Assembly (NCBI GenBank): GCA_016859345.1
Contig: CM029114.1
Coordinates: 10,612,001-10,676,000, forward strand
From: Istiophorus platypterus
Taxonomy: Eukaryota; Chordata; Actinopteri; Istiophoriformes; Istiophoridae
DNA: 64,000 nt
Direction: 5' to 3'
Position numbers and translations under genes: made by a program
The notes under the pieces: model-generated
Database searches by the model: none
Told to the model about the DNA's origin: nothing
What the model saw: the letters and a program-made list of their open reading frames with translations, nothing else
In this document: positions 1 through 12,760 of the stretch, piece by piece
Position numbering within the stretch: position 1 is the first letter of the stretch
Layout: each line of letters begins with the position of its first letter

Positions 1-319
1 ATCTCCCCTGCACATAAACAAAGATAAGGGCAGGAACGCGCAGCACAAAGCCCCAAGAGGTACAAAGCTATTACTGACAGACCACAGTCGCGTGGCTGTG
101 TGTATAATTGTGTGCAGTCGTGTTTGTGTTTATGTACTGCCAGTTGCAGAGCAGATCTCATGGCAAAGGAGCTCAGAGTATTGTGCGTCACCACCATTTG
201 CCAGTGTTGCAGAACTAACCGGTCCTAAATGCATAATGGGAGACTGCCAATGGTAGCGTGAGGTGCTAAATTCCTCATTGCCTTCCTGTCAAGATCTTTG
301 CCACCAGCCATCACAGCGT

Positions 320-640
320 GCAGATTCAAAAGTGATCTGACAATATAATCACAGCAAGTCACTGAGCAATGTGCCAAAGGGCCCTGACAATGTGACAATG
401 ACTTTGTCAGCACCGGTGTCTCACATTAAGGATTGAATCACACCTTTGTCAAGCAGTGCGGCCTACTTAGGTATGGGGTGTGCTGTCTCCATCTTGATCC
501 CTGACAAAAATCCAGCCTGCTGAGGTGACACAGTACAAAGCGTTTTCCCACTTTGCCAAGCTGACAAACCTAATTACCGTGGTAAAATTCCCGGGATCAT
601 TCCTAGATCAAGTCTCCTTAGTACTGTGAGCTGCACACCC
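320..640. promoter_or_regulatory. Candidate regulatory element with clustered TGACAA words
   Basis: TGACAA occurs at 338, 385, 393, 502 and 562, and as its reverse complement at 404 and 446: seven copies in 230 bp. The copies at 385 and 393 form a tandem TGACAATG octamer. The core resembles sites bound by TALE homeodomain proteins such as Meis/Tgif (TGACA). The surrounding sequence is non-repetitive and of mixed composition. No conservation data were available. Confidence 0.35.
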
Positions 641-1773
641 AGTGTCCCTCAGGGAAGGAATTTCTTCAGATTCCATTGATTTCCCCGTTTCCCAGGTTTG
701 AACACAGAACATGTCTCAAAGCTTTGTAATTGCTCACTGAAATTCCCATAGTGTTATCTTTAGGTTTATAGCGGTCGCAGGGTAGAAAATATATATTTTG
801 CCTCTTGAGTGAGGTGAAATCTCATTACCTGTATATTATTTTTAAACCGTGAGGCAGGATCTGTAAAAGTTGCAAATAGTGACCTCTATGAGTAAATTTG
901 CCATTTATTAATGTTTTTAAGAGCTCTTTTATCTTTTTAACAGGTCTAAATTCAACTCAAAATCTGTCTCAATGCAAGATGATTTGAAAGCTAAAAATAG
1001 ACAGTTTCAGGCACTTTTCTCTGGCTGAGTGACAGAATTTTGCCTTTGTGTAGCAGTGGAATGAATTCCTCAGCATTATGACCACATCAGTTCCTTCAGC
1101 TCTTTGAAATAAATGCAGGACTGAGGCAGTTTTTTTCCCCTGTTGTTATCAGAGCGTAGGCCCAGCCACCTTCTCCCTTTATGGGCATGTTTTGCTAATC
1201 TTGCTACTGGCCTCTACTTTTTTAAGTTGAAACAGGTGTTGCACATATAATGCAATCTTGTATTAGTGCAAGCACCTCAGCTCATACTCCTCTGAGGCTG
1301 TGTTTTCTTTGCAGATTCCTTCTCAGCCACGAGGCCTACTCCTTGTTTCATATAAGTTGGAGACGAGTCATTAAAGCTACCCTGACACGGATGTAATTTA
1401 AAGATGGACTTGGGGTCGGATATACTTGTTAGAAGCTCTGTCAATGCCTCAAAAAGCAATGTAGAATTTCCATGCTGGCACTCAACCACTCAAGACAAAA
1501 ATCATGTCCAGTGGGAGTCACAACTCAACATTTCTGTTTTTGCCATCCGCTGTGTGCGTGTTGGCGGATAGGTGAGTTTTATTGTCTGCCTTAAAATAAA
1601 AGTGGTATTAAGTAAAAATCAACCTGGCAAAAAACCCAGCTTTGGTCCCCTCAGCCACTCTCCTCTCTTCCTTTTTCCTTCATTTTCATGTCTGAGGATA
1701 GAGAGATTAAAGAGAGGCCATGTCTCAACCCAGAAGAACTGCCATCACTCAAAGATGAGCAGTGCCAAGCTCG

Positions 1774-1830
1774 CCTCTTTCTCTCCCTCTCACTCTCTCT
1801 CCTGCTCTCTTTCTCTGTCTCTCTATCCAC
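1774..1830. repeat. Pyrimidine-rich (CT)n-like tract
   Basis: About 57 nt on the + strand are almost entirely C and T, built from CTCT, TTTCTC and CCTCT words. Such mirror-type polypyrimidine tracts can adopt triplex structures. Open frames on both strands across it are Ser/Leu- or Arg/Glu-rich artefacts. Confidence 0.8.
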
Positions 1831-2816
1831 TGGATACACATCATCCCCTGGTGCTCTCTGGCCCTTCTCTTCATCCTCAACCCACTCACACACGAATCAC
1901 ATACACATCACACCCATGATTTACTGTCATACACTCCTGTGTTTCTTGCATGCATGTGTGTGAGTAAATGTGTGTGCACATATGTGAAGTGTGTGCATGG
2001 CAGCGGCCACATCAAATACACTGAAGCTGCGCTCCTCTGAGACTTTACCCCCCATATTGATTCCAATACAGGAAAAAAAAAAATTCAAAACCTAAAAAAA
2101 TTAATAAATAAAAGTAAAGGCAGACTACATCTGGCACAATGTCTGCACTTAAGATCTCCAAGTATGTGTCTGGGGAGGAGATCTGGTGGGACTGAGCCCG
2201 AGTCGGCTTGGAAGCAGTAGAAACGGATGTCACACTGGAAATTTATACGATGCGGTTCAGGGAGCAACGGCTGTAAATTGACAAGTGATGCTTGTGAGCA
2301 GCGTTACCCGTCTGTTTCCCTTTCTCTCATCTTCTATCTTTTTCCGCTCATCTTTTCTTCTCTTAGTGTAGCTGTTACTTCTTACATCTGTGCTTGCCCC
2401 GAGCATTATTGTTAACGGGTGAGAGATACGAAAACAAGCCAGAAGACTAAAGGGGGGAAATGTAGCTCTGCACTGAGATGTGGGAGAAAATTACTTGTAT
2501 TTCCCGTGCGACATGAAATAGTGACAGACAAAAAATGTGAAGTACATTTGAAGCCAGTATCTTTAATCTCTGAATAAAAGCAGTGTTTTGCTTGGATATA
2601 TGTGACCCTTAAGTCCTGTTTTGGCAGTGGTGAGAAAGTGTGAGATGAAAGGAAACTGTAGTACAACTCTAACATTGGAAATACAGTGTCAACAGCAAAA
2701 CCTGAAGATGTTTGAGACCGGTGTGCCCTTTCACCAACATTAACTATAATCCCTGTAATTTCCTCCTGGAAAAATATCAATATGGCCTAGGCTATAAGGT
2801 CAATGTGTTGAGGCTA

Positions 2817-2837
2817 TGTGTGTGTGTGTGTGTGTGT
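2817..2837. repeat. (TG)10 microsatellite
   Basis: About ten TG units continue imperfectly as TCTGTGTGTTTG. Simple-sequence repeat in the intron. Confidence 0.9.
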
Positions 2838-4199
2838 CTGTGTGTTTGTGAACTTCTGTGCAAGTGTGTAACTGTGCTATAATTTGATCGAGTCATTCTA
2901 CTCTATGAATGTCTCTCATGGCAGCCCTCTTTTTAATAATGCAGGATCCTCTTTTCTGTGTGCCTTCTCCCCATCACATCATGCTGAGAGTGATGGCCAT
3001 ATTAGCCACCATTCCTGCTATGCTCCCTCTGTCTACAGTAGGTCAACTAGACACAGAGAGGCACTAGACACATAATGCTGAAACAGAGATGTACAGAAAG
3101 AAGAAAGACCATTGCCTACTTACAGCATTTTGGGAAGTGAAGCCAATTTTTAGAGCATCGAAGTCTGAGAGCATCATTGTTATTTAGAGGTTGGAGATTA
3201 AGCCCATTTGGGGTGAAATATTTTACCAATGAGACCATGATTGATAATGGTTTTGTTTTAGAAAATAGCATCTCTAAAATTGGTAGTTTATTGGAATATA
3301 TAAACACCTCTGCTAAATAAGGCCTTAAAAGATGATACATTTTATGATCATGGAAATAATTTGTTTACTGGGGTTTCCTGGTGGTCTTGTGTTTCATTCT
3401 GACTGGGGAACTTTGTTGCATGTTATACCCTTCTCCCACCCCCTATGTTAACTGTCTATATCTCCAATTTGGAGTAATCAATAAAAAGGTAAAAATACCA
3501 AAAAATAATGTTTAAAAGCAAAAAACGTATTTCTAAAATGCTTTATATGCACAGGAACGCCAACTGTCTATTTATCTGTAGTCAGCCAAATGAGACGTAA
3601 TCTGAAAATCACTTCATCAAACCAGTGGATATTTTTAATGATTCAAAATGTTATTTCATTGCTTTCAATATAAAGCCAAACACCATTACTCCCTAAAGTG
3701 AAACCTTCTGAGAGAATGAGGTCTGCTGGTGTGTCTGCTTCATCGTGCGAGCCAGCGCTCACACTGCCTGGGCAATATTCAGCAATGACTTCTGGTAGAC
3801 GGTGCTTTTCTCCCACCAGCATTGCCGCACCCCAGTTGAGAACAGACAGATGCCAAGACTACTGTGGCAGCTCTGTCTTGCTCCCTTTCTCCTTTTTTTT
3901 TTTTTTTCACACCCAGTGTACCAATTGTCTCTGATGTGGGAAACATGCTGTCACATCTGGGCCTTCCAGAGAGAAAGAGATGTGAAGGGAGCGATAATAT
4001 GAGACAAAAGTGGGTAGAGGGATCGCCAGGGCACGGAGACAGGAACCCTCTCGCAGCTGCTCTCATGCACATACATACACACATGTGAAATGTCACATGC
4101 CTGAACATCAATGTGGGTGCCATGAGGATGATGCCCCTTTAGGGTGACAGAGTGATGAGAAGGGTGTATTATACCGTAGCACCAGTGCAGCATGGTGTA

Positions 4200-4320
4200 C
4201 GTTACTTGCTGCGCCCCTACCTCGTCTCTTCCGCTCTCTCCCCTCTCATTAACCTCAGCTCTGATTGCCCCCAGGACTCCCTTGTGCTAATTAGAGGGGG
4301 GAAATATGTCTACGATGCAC
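4200..4320. promoter_or_regulatory. Candidate regulatory segment with palindromic CTAATTAG
   Basis: The segment is mixed in composition. A perfect palindromic homeodomain-type site, CTAATTAG, lies at 4287-4294, with CATTAACC and CTGATTGCC nearby. A CA microsatellite follows directly. Texture suggests a conserved non-coding element; not tested. Confidence 0.25.
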
Positions 4321-4334
4321 GCACTCCTGTACAA

Positions 4335-4369
4335 ACACACACAGACACACACACACACACACACACACA
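4335..4369. repeat. (CA)n microsatellite
   Basis: About 17 CA units with one G interruption (ACAGAC) near the start. Confidence 0.9.
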
Positions 4370-4531
4370 GTTTTGTGCTGCTAACAGAAAGGCTGCTGTA
4401 ACTGTAGGTGTGAAAATGAAAGGCTTATCTGCTTTTGTGTTTCATCTATGTTCTGAATGTGTTGGCAACTGCAGGGTTAACCCCAGCAGGTGACGGTTAG
4501 CAGCACTGTTGATTTCTTTTACACAGACAGC

Positions 4532-4562
4532 CTTCTTGATTTAGCACAGCTAAATCAAGAAG
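4532..4562. repeat. Perfect inverted repeat, 14-bp arms, 3-nt loop
   Basis: CTTCTTGATTTAGC is followed by ACA and then its exact reverse complement GCTAAATCAAGAAG. The arms are of mixed composition, not simple AT repeat. The structure could extrude as a cruciform or form a hairpin in the bnc2 pre-mRNA. It is too short for a microRNA precursor, and no flanking target-site duplication was seen. Confidence 0.9.
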
Positions 4563-4671
4563 TGAGCATTTTGTCTCACCATGACACAATTGGGGCTGAA
4601 CAGGATACGAAACTGTAAATTGATCATTTCACATTTTTCCCCTTGTCAGTCACTTATTGTAGCGGATATTG

Positions 4672-4733
4672 CTAATAATACTAATAATTAATAATACAAT
4701 AATACAATAATACGATAATACAAACAATAAAAT
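4672..4733. repeat. AT-rich tandem repeat of an ATACAATA-like octamer
   Basis: AATAAT/ATACAATA units repeat imperfectly with a period near 8; the best-ordered part is about 4693-4725. Low-complexity intronic sequence. Confidence 0.75.
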
Positions 4734-5526
4734 TCTTAATGACAAATTCAAATAGGATCAGTGAATTACAAAGGCTGCTAAGAAAAACAAAGCCAATAAT
4801 ATAATTAATGTAATTCTTTCATGATTTAATGAGGATTGACCTCTCGTGGTGAGATGATCTGGAGGAGGCAGATTAACTGATTGCAAAGATGAATCGCTTC
4901 ACACACATACGCACAAAGACTCACACAATGACTGTTCTCTGGTCCTTAGCGAATTAAAGCCTATTGACAGAGTAGCTGTGCAGCCTCTTCCAGGTCAGAC
5001 AATTCAAATAGTACTTTGCCATCTCCATTCACGGGGCTTTTGTGATCTGGGGAGCAATTTGAGAATAAAGAAAGGGCCAATTCGCTTTCTTTTTTTTTTT
5101 TTTTTTGTTTTGCGTGCTGTTAGCAACAAGCACGAGCAGACGCAAACATGTTGTGAGAGTTGTACAGCAAATAGCCATTTGTTCCTGGACTAGACCTAGG
5201 GGAAACTGGGGGGAGAAAGAGAAAGAGAAGTAGAGGAAGGGGTGGGGGGGTATAGATAAAGGGAGGTGAGGGGATGGTGGCAGGAGAGCGAAAGAGAGAG
5301 TATTTAAGAGCACTTGAGTGCCAGCATAGATGTAGTCACTTCTCCCAGTGGACAAAACCAGGCCCCTCTGCACCGTGGCATGATTTTTCACTTTAGCAAG
5401 CACCACTCAGTATTCCTCCTTCAGTCCCCCTCTCCTTTCTCCTTTTCTCTCACTCACTACCTGCTTCAATGATTCCATCATTCCCTTTCATTCACTCTGA
5501 CTATAAGGGGCACAAGTGCACATACT

Positions 5527-5554
5527 CACACACACACACACACACACACACACA
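5527..5554. repeat. (CA)14 microsatellite
   Basis: Fourteen uninterrupted CA units in the intron. Confidence 0.9.
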
Positions 5555-6485
5555 ATTTGACCCATTTGCCCCCCTGCCATGTAGTAGTAAATAATTCCAT
5601 TGTGGGGGCCATTAGCAAGTATCTCAAGGGTTAAGAGGGAAAATACACAGGCAGTCAGATGGGCGATTAGACAATAAGAAGATGAAATGTCTACTATTGT
5701 TTTGTTGCTTAATTGCTTCACAGAGCTCACATTAGACCTGTGGCTGATTCATATGTTTAATGTCCACTTATTTGCGTTGTTTTTGTTTTTTTTTCTCAAG
5801 AGCCTACATACTGTAGAGAGGAAGACATTCACACACATGCACAGACTTTCACAAACATTATTTGTATTGCTACCTCTCTTACATGTGGCAGCAGGGTACT
5901 CTGCCAAACTCTAATGATCAACAGACCAGCTCCCCAACACTGTTAGGGATTCAACATCTCTTCAGACAAAAGGAAATGTAATACGCAATTATGCAAAGGA
6001 AAGAGAGGTCAGAGCCAAAACTCCTCACCTGTCCTCCTGCATTCCAGCATCAAAAACAAACATTTTGTAATAATGCACTAACCTATATGTCTGTATGCGT
6101 AGGGCCTAAAGCAATGCAGCTTGCCTTTTTAGCTGAGGAGTGCACCTTACATGGTTAAACCAAGGTTTAGCCACTGACAAAGCCTTTTAAGAATTAGTCT
6201 CACCAGGTCAGAAACCTCATTAGGGTGGCTCAGTCTGAACCCTGTAATGAATCTTAATTGTATGTACAGTATATGTGTGTCTGTGCATGCTTTGTACATG
6301 TGGCATGTGTTTGTGTGTCTGTATTGCCACACCGCCTGCAGCCAGTCCCGTACACATGGACCTGCGGACACACTAACTGGTCCTCTGAGCCTTTAGTTCA
6401 GCCACTGTCAGAGGGATCCTTGTATTTTTCCACAGGCATGTCAGAGGATTACACAGTCCCTCTGCTGTTTCACTGACCTCCAACT

Positions 6486-6530
6486 ACACACTCACACACA
6501 CCAACACAAACACACACACACACACACACA
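6486..6530. repeat. Imperfect (CA)n microsatellite
   Basis: A CA-rich stretch with interruptions (CTCACA, CCAACACAAA), then a pure run of about ten units ending at TACGTA. Confidence 0.85.
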
Positions 6531-7776
6531 TACGTACATCAAAGCAGCCCAGCGTAGTGCCCGGCAATGAGTTAGGGGCACACTGGCCCACTCACACAGC
6601 AGGTTGCTGGCACTCTGTCCACATCTGCCTGCAGGGATTGCCAATGACAAGCATGGCCGCAATGTGTGCATGTGTATGTGTGTATGTGCATCTGCGTGTG
6701 TAGGAGTGTGTTTGTTTATCAGAAAATTATATGATCTTTGTTGGATATGTTTGTCTAAAGAAGTGTTAACAACTACTTATGTGATGCATTTTGTGGTAGC
6801 ACTAGTAAAAAAGGACACGGTTTCTATTTTTTATAATTTCCAAATCTCTTCCATCTCACCTGAAATACCCACGATTTCCAAGACCAGGTTCCAATATCTC
6901 ACTGAGCAAGTTTAGGAAAATCGTAACTGCATAAAAAAAGTCAAATATTTGTTAGCAACCTCGCACACTTAATTTTTCTGTTTTTTAAACAGGAAAATTT
7001 TGCTTTCAGACAGCAGAGTAGACATCATAAGGAACAGATTGAGAAATTTTCAAGGCTTCCCATTAATTAACTTTCAATCTATTCATTTTTTTTTCAATAC
7101 TTATTTACCCAGATATAGACATAACATACTGGTCTCTTTAAAAAAAAAAAAAGCTTGAAATCAGACAAACAGGTGCATGTAAATGGGTATTGGGTAGCAA
7201 TGAACAAGAGTTATATGCATAATGAATTATTAAAGCACCTAGGCACATTTGCGAGGGGAATATATGGTGCGTGTGAATTATCTGATCAATATATAGAGTT
7301 TAGTGGTAACATGGTTCCTAATTACGCCCCCGTTTGACCACAAGCTCACCTCCTCTCCTACCTTTTTGTCTTCGTCTCTTTCCAAGCTCTGCTCACATCC
7401 CACTCTTCCTCTGTCAGGCGCTTTGACCAACACACAGAGCAACTATACGAGCACAATGCAAATCAATGGGTTCACACATTAACACACAGACACACAACAG
7501 ACAAGGTAAGGGCTTCAAGACCTCTAACCCAAATACCTCTAGCTCTCCAGGTTGATCAATAGTCAGAAAAAACACGTTAACAGCCCGTCACACTCTTTCC
7601 ATCCCGCTCATTCTTCACTAATAATTCTTTCAGTGTTATCTCTCTCATTCCTTCCCTTTTCTTCTGCGGCAGAGAGGAACATTTATTTCCCAGAGCTCCT
7701 TAGAAATCCCAGAAGCCTGTATGCCCCCATCTCACCTCTAAGCCACGGCCAGACACCCTGCTAGAGGCTATTACTA

Positions 7777-7788
7777 CCCCCCCCCCCC
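7777..7788. repeat. C12 homopolymer
   Basis: Twelve consecutive C on the + strand. The length of such runs is often unreliable in assemblies. Confidence 0.85.
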
Positions 7789-8429
7789 AACAAGACTCAG
7801 ACAGAACCTGGATGTTAGCTAATCCATACTTATTGCATCTGGGTTCCTCTCACTTCCTTGTAATTCATATGGAGAGACATATTAGCACGACATATTAGGC
7901 TGGCAACAGGTCTACGAGGTGAGATGCTGCACTGATACAGAATTGACTTAGCCGAAGCCTCACGGGACGTTGTAGGGCACCGCTGCTAGCTGACGACTAG
8001 GGCCCAGTCTGCCTGTATTGAGTTTCTGTGATGGCTGTTTAGCTTGTAGTGCTGCACAGGGCAGAGAGGGGGAATGGAAGGTGCTCCGGCTCATTGCATT
8101 TACTGACAGGAACCCTACAGACCACAAGGCTATAGGGATCAATAGCATTGCAATGCACAGCACTGCCAGACCAGGCCAGACCCAAACACAGGAAGATTGC
8201 GTTACACTTAGGCTGAAATCAGGACAAGTCTACAATGTTAACAACACGGCAGAAACACATTCAATTTGCATTCAAATTAAGGCAAGTATTTCATTTTCTG
8301 ATTCACCGTTGTATTCTCTTTTTAGACAAAGTCAATACAAACACCACTGTACATTCACGCAAACAGAAAAAAACCACAATCTGTCCCCAAATCTGACAGA
8401 CACACTCACACAGGTTGTGTTTTTGTCTG

Positions 8430-8660
8430 GTAATCCTGGGCCTAAACCTCCAGGGGGCCCCGGATCCCCTCTCTGAACAAACAGAGCAGTGGCTTGCTTC
8501 ACTTCCCCAGTGTCACCGGGGCCAAGACCAGACATTGTGTGGCCCACCGGCCTGCTGACATGGCCACCCAGCCTGCTAGGGATTTGCCGCTGGGTCACTG
8601 GGTTGACATTTATTAAAGGAAGTTGCATGGAGAGTTACGGGGAGTTGACAGTCCTCTCGT
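8430..8660. promoter_or_regulatory. GC-rich segment with a CTCF-like motif
   Basis: A locally GC-rich, non-repetitive stretch in AT-rich intron. It contains CCTCCAGGGGGCCCC (8447-8461), which matches the core of the CTCF consensus (CCAGGGGGC) but deviates in the flanks. A minus-strand frame reads GDPGPPGGLGPG, briefly collagen-like, but the Gly-X-Y phase is not kept, so I do not call an exon. Confidence 0.3.
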
Positions 8661-10769
8661 CAAGTCGCACTCCAGAATTCAGAAACCTGCACGGTACACA
8701 CCCCTCTCTGTTTCCAACAATAAAAGAAACAATGACGCTGTTAAGCACTGTATGACCCTCCCAGGGCCCACTAGAATGAGAGTGACAGCTTTCATTTCCC
8801 TGACTAGTGCCACTGGAGTTTGGAGTTCCTCGCTGTGCTTTACAACTTATAGCCCATTTCAAGAAGGACTCAAGAAGGGTATGATATACAGATGTTTGAG
8901 CACCTCCAATTATTTAAATCTAAAAATAACAACGACCCATACATCCTTCAAATCACATGCAAAAACACAAGCATATATTCTAAAATTACTCTTAAGTGGG
9001 TAGCATGAATAATTGTGAATGAATATTTGTGGGCCACATGGGGGAATACAAAGTTTAGTGGACCGTGAGTAACAATGAAAATCTAAAAAGGAGAAGTCAA
9101 GTGAAATGGATCGAGTGTGTTGAACACCAGATGTGCTGTGAATGGATCAAACATCTGCTGGATCTGCAAGGCCTCAAAGATTGGGAATGGCCCCCATCAT
9201 CCCAGCTTTCTCATCACGTGTCCCAGTAAACCTTTTGTTCCTCACTATCTGCCCCCTCTAATAGATCCAAAGTTGTTTTGGTCACCATTTGATGTTATTC
9301 TCAGCATTTGAAATAAAAGGTATTGATCTGAGTTTTACAGGGAATATGCTAACAAACGTGCATGAATTTTAAAAAGAAAAACATTCAAATTTTACAGTGC
9401 AAATCTGATTTTTTTTCTGTTATATTCTCTGTCCTGTGTTTTGATGGTCTAGAGCTTTTCTTGGTGTATAAGTTACAGTACAAAGAAGCAGCACCAGATG
9501 GTAATGGTGTTTATTTTTGCAGTAAGTAATCACCATTCTGGAACCTGACAGTAGACAGGCCCAGGGACCTGGAACCATGCCCCAAGAGACCTGAGCACCA
9601 CTTCCTGTTGTATCCACATGATCATAGAAGCAAATATACATCATCACACATACACACATGCATGCACACATAAACAGAAACATCCTCTGGGCTGCTGGCG
9701 ATGTGAGCCCTTTGGCCACAGGGATAGATGTGTTCTGGCACATAGGTTAGATTACACTGCAGCCACACTGGCACCCTCTACCTCTAAGATGAATGAGCCA
9801 ACTTACATGCCAGGCAACAATTCCAGTGAGGCAGTTTAAAACACGGAGACTGCACAGTTAATTTGGACCATTTTACCCACTCAGTGCACTATTTCACTTT
9901 GATAAAACAATAATATACTTAACAAACACTGATGCACTTCTTTCATTCAGCCTAAAGTGTAATTTACAGTGTTGTTATTAGTGTTTCTTCTCATTTTTTC
10001 TTTTGTTTCCAATCTTTGTAGGGAAAGAAAAGTCTTCTAGCTTAATAACATATTTGTGAGTTGCCAAACTAGACTGAAAAACAATTAAAACCTATAACCA
10101 AAATTTAAAATGTCTATTCTACAAACCTAATAATTTAATCATAAATATAGATGATAATTAAACTGTCAGCCTGAATTGCAGCCTTTAATATCATGCAAAA
10201 ATACTTTTATAAATACATGCATGAAAGTAGAAATTGCAACTACTATATTTTTTATGTTATAAATCTATCAAAATGTAGCAATACTAAAACAATTCTGGAT
10301 GGGTGCTTTGTTTTATTAAATGAATTTTTAGTTTTCATTGAATATTAAAATAGAAATGAAAAGTCTTACTGAAACAAAGGAACTTGTTTAATTTGTTCAG
10401 TTTGATAATGCATTATATTTAGTACCTTGAATAGATTATAAACTATTTTTTCCTTATATTTTATTTTATTTTCTTTCTGAGGTGTCAGAAATGCCAGTTC
10501 CTATTTCATATCATCCATCTTTAGTGTGTACATAATCTTGTACAAAACTCCTCTTTTTTTTTTCAAATCCAGATTTAAAAAAAAAAACAAAAAAACAACT
10601 TGTACCGACCATAGCTTTACTATACAGTTCAAAGTAACAAGAAACGGAAAAAATGTCAGTGTCAACATGTAACAAAGTGATAAAAATCAATTTAAATCCC
10701 AAGATGTTAGATTTGCATGGTAGGCTGCCAAGCCAAGTTCTGAGGAACATCTTTTTTCCTATTCTCAAA

Positions 10770-11010
10770 ACAGTCCGATAGATTCCTAGTTAACATGACA
10801 GACACAGACTCCTTTGGGGCACCGGGACCCTCCAGTGGCCTTTCGTCTGTATGTGAGTCAGGCCAGCAGTGAAATACTGTCGGGGAAAGGAGCGGGGTGG
10901 AGGGAAGAGAGAGGCTCGAGTTAATGGTCTTGCATCTTCCTGGCAGCATGTCAATAATGGCTCTGATCACATTAAGTAAAGAGTCCATTAGCTTATTCTC
11001 TTTCCTCCTG
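10770..11010. promoter_or_regulatory. Candidate conserved non-coding element
   Basis: Mixed-composition, non-repetitive sequence between AT-rich stretches. Words include TTAATGG (10921-10927), TCAATAATGG (10951-10960) and a CATTAGCTTATTC-like stretch near 10987. Called on texture only. Confidence 0.25.
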
Positions 11011-12519
11011 CATGCTCCATAGCAAAAACACATAGGAGAAAGCCAAAATGCTCGTCTAATGCAGTGTCTCTTTCTTTTGCAGACACCTATGTCTGTGCCC
11101 AGCTATACCAAAACAAAATGACTTAGGAGGTTTATGTACAGAACAATCCGTTATCCAGTCACGTCTATTTCCTTTTTCACAGTAACATGAAAGTGATGTT
11201 TGGATTATTTTGATTGTGTGGAGATCAGTGTTATGTGATGTTAACACATTTTTGCAATTGAGGTTGCAACTATTCAAAACTGTTTACACAGTATATTAAG
11301 AAACATGTTACATACTGTTTTTATGAGCTGGTGGCATCATGTTAGTTTTTTTTTATCTGCAACAAATACAATTTTATGCTTTCCTAAGTGTCATTTTTTT
11401 GAAGCAGAGTTACTTACCAAAGTCCGTGTTTGTTAACCATTACTAGTCTGGGGATATAATGCGATAAGGAGCAAGTATTACACAAAAGAGAAACAGAAAT
11501 GACTGATACATTAGGACCCAGTACAAACGTGTAACTATGTGGCCAAAGAGCAAATTGTGAGCATATGTTAATGCACCTTCTCTGCACTGGCCTCTTGCCA
11601 AAATAGTAATCAAGACAAAGGAGATGTGATATAAGAGGGAGAGAAAAGCAGGTTGTCGGCTCCCCCCACCCCAACACACACACACAGTGGACAGACAGAC
11701 CATTTCTCAACCGCCTCACTGCTCTCCATTGGCCCTGGAGGGAGCACAGCGGCCCCCACATCTGTCTCCCAGGCCCACGACAGACCTGGCTGCTGCATCC
11801 AGACCCAGGAGATCACACGAATCATCCTCAATTAATGTGAACCATCAGGCGTTCCCTCGCTGCTTCTATCACTGCACCCCTCTTCTCTGAGGCATCCCCT
11901 CTAGCTCAGTGCGAGGTCCGCTGAGTTTCACACATTGACCACGGCTACGGTTTCTTAGCACAGTGGGGTGAGGCAAGTCAACGTTATTGTGCATGCTTTG
12001 TGGAAAGAGACAGGGAATCAATACATCAGTCCAGACCCAGACGCTGCTCACATTTAAGTGTTGCGAGGCGGTTCTTCAGAGGTTCTGAACTCAAAGAACA
12101 GTCAACTTTGCTCTGCAGCGCACCGGGGCCTGAAATGGCTTCCATGTGCTGCCCCATCTGCACCTCTGCTGGGCTGTGGCCAAAGGACTGTCCTTTCCAT
12201 TTTTTAAAGATGCTGCAGGGAAGCTTTTAAACGAAAGGGGTGGTGATGACGGTGGTAGAGGTCAGGGGGTAGGGTAGGGGGTTGGGTTGGAGGTGGGTGT
12301 AGTTGGATGAATCAGAGGTTAGGGGACCTTTTTAAAAATGACAGGTTGGTTTTGAAAAACAGATAATGAAAAAAGACAAGTCAGTGGGAAAAGAAACGGA
12401 AACTGTTTACTAAAGGCCACCTGGAACGTAGGATGTGCCAGATTGTGACTCACCCGTCTGTGGTAAAGTCCTCTATAATAACCTCGCCTGATCCCCCTCC
12501 CCATCCCTGCAGTCTGCAA

Positions 12520-12760
12520 CTGCACTATAAATCTCACTCCAGTCGATTAGTGTGCCCTTAGCAACAACTAACACACCGTCATTAATTTTTAACCAAAGCC
12601 ATGAGTTAAATCAGGTTGAGAGGTGAAGGCAGGGTATCTCGCGGCTTGTTGGTTCATCAGTGCGTCTAGCCTGGTGAAATAAGCCCTGTGGCCTCTTCAC
12701 ATTTACTCACACCAGAGCCCAGCAAGCAGTCCTCTCTGGCAGGCATGAGCATAATATTGA
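12520..12760. promoter_or_regulatory. Candidate conserved non-coding element with an RFX-like half-site
   Basis: Non-repetitive sequence with CCTTAGCAAC (12556-12565, reverse complement GTTGCTAAGG, similar to an RFX half-site) and CATTAATT (12580-12587). Conservation not tested. Confidence 0.27.

Noticed and set aside
8332..8628. Minus-strand frame reading GDPGPPGGLGPG, suggestive of a collagen exon
   Set aside because: The Gly-X-Y register is lost after four triplets and there are no flanking collagen-type exon boundaries. GC-rich coincidence.
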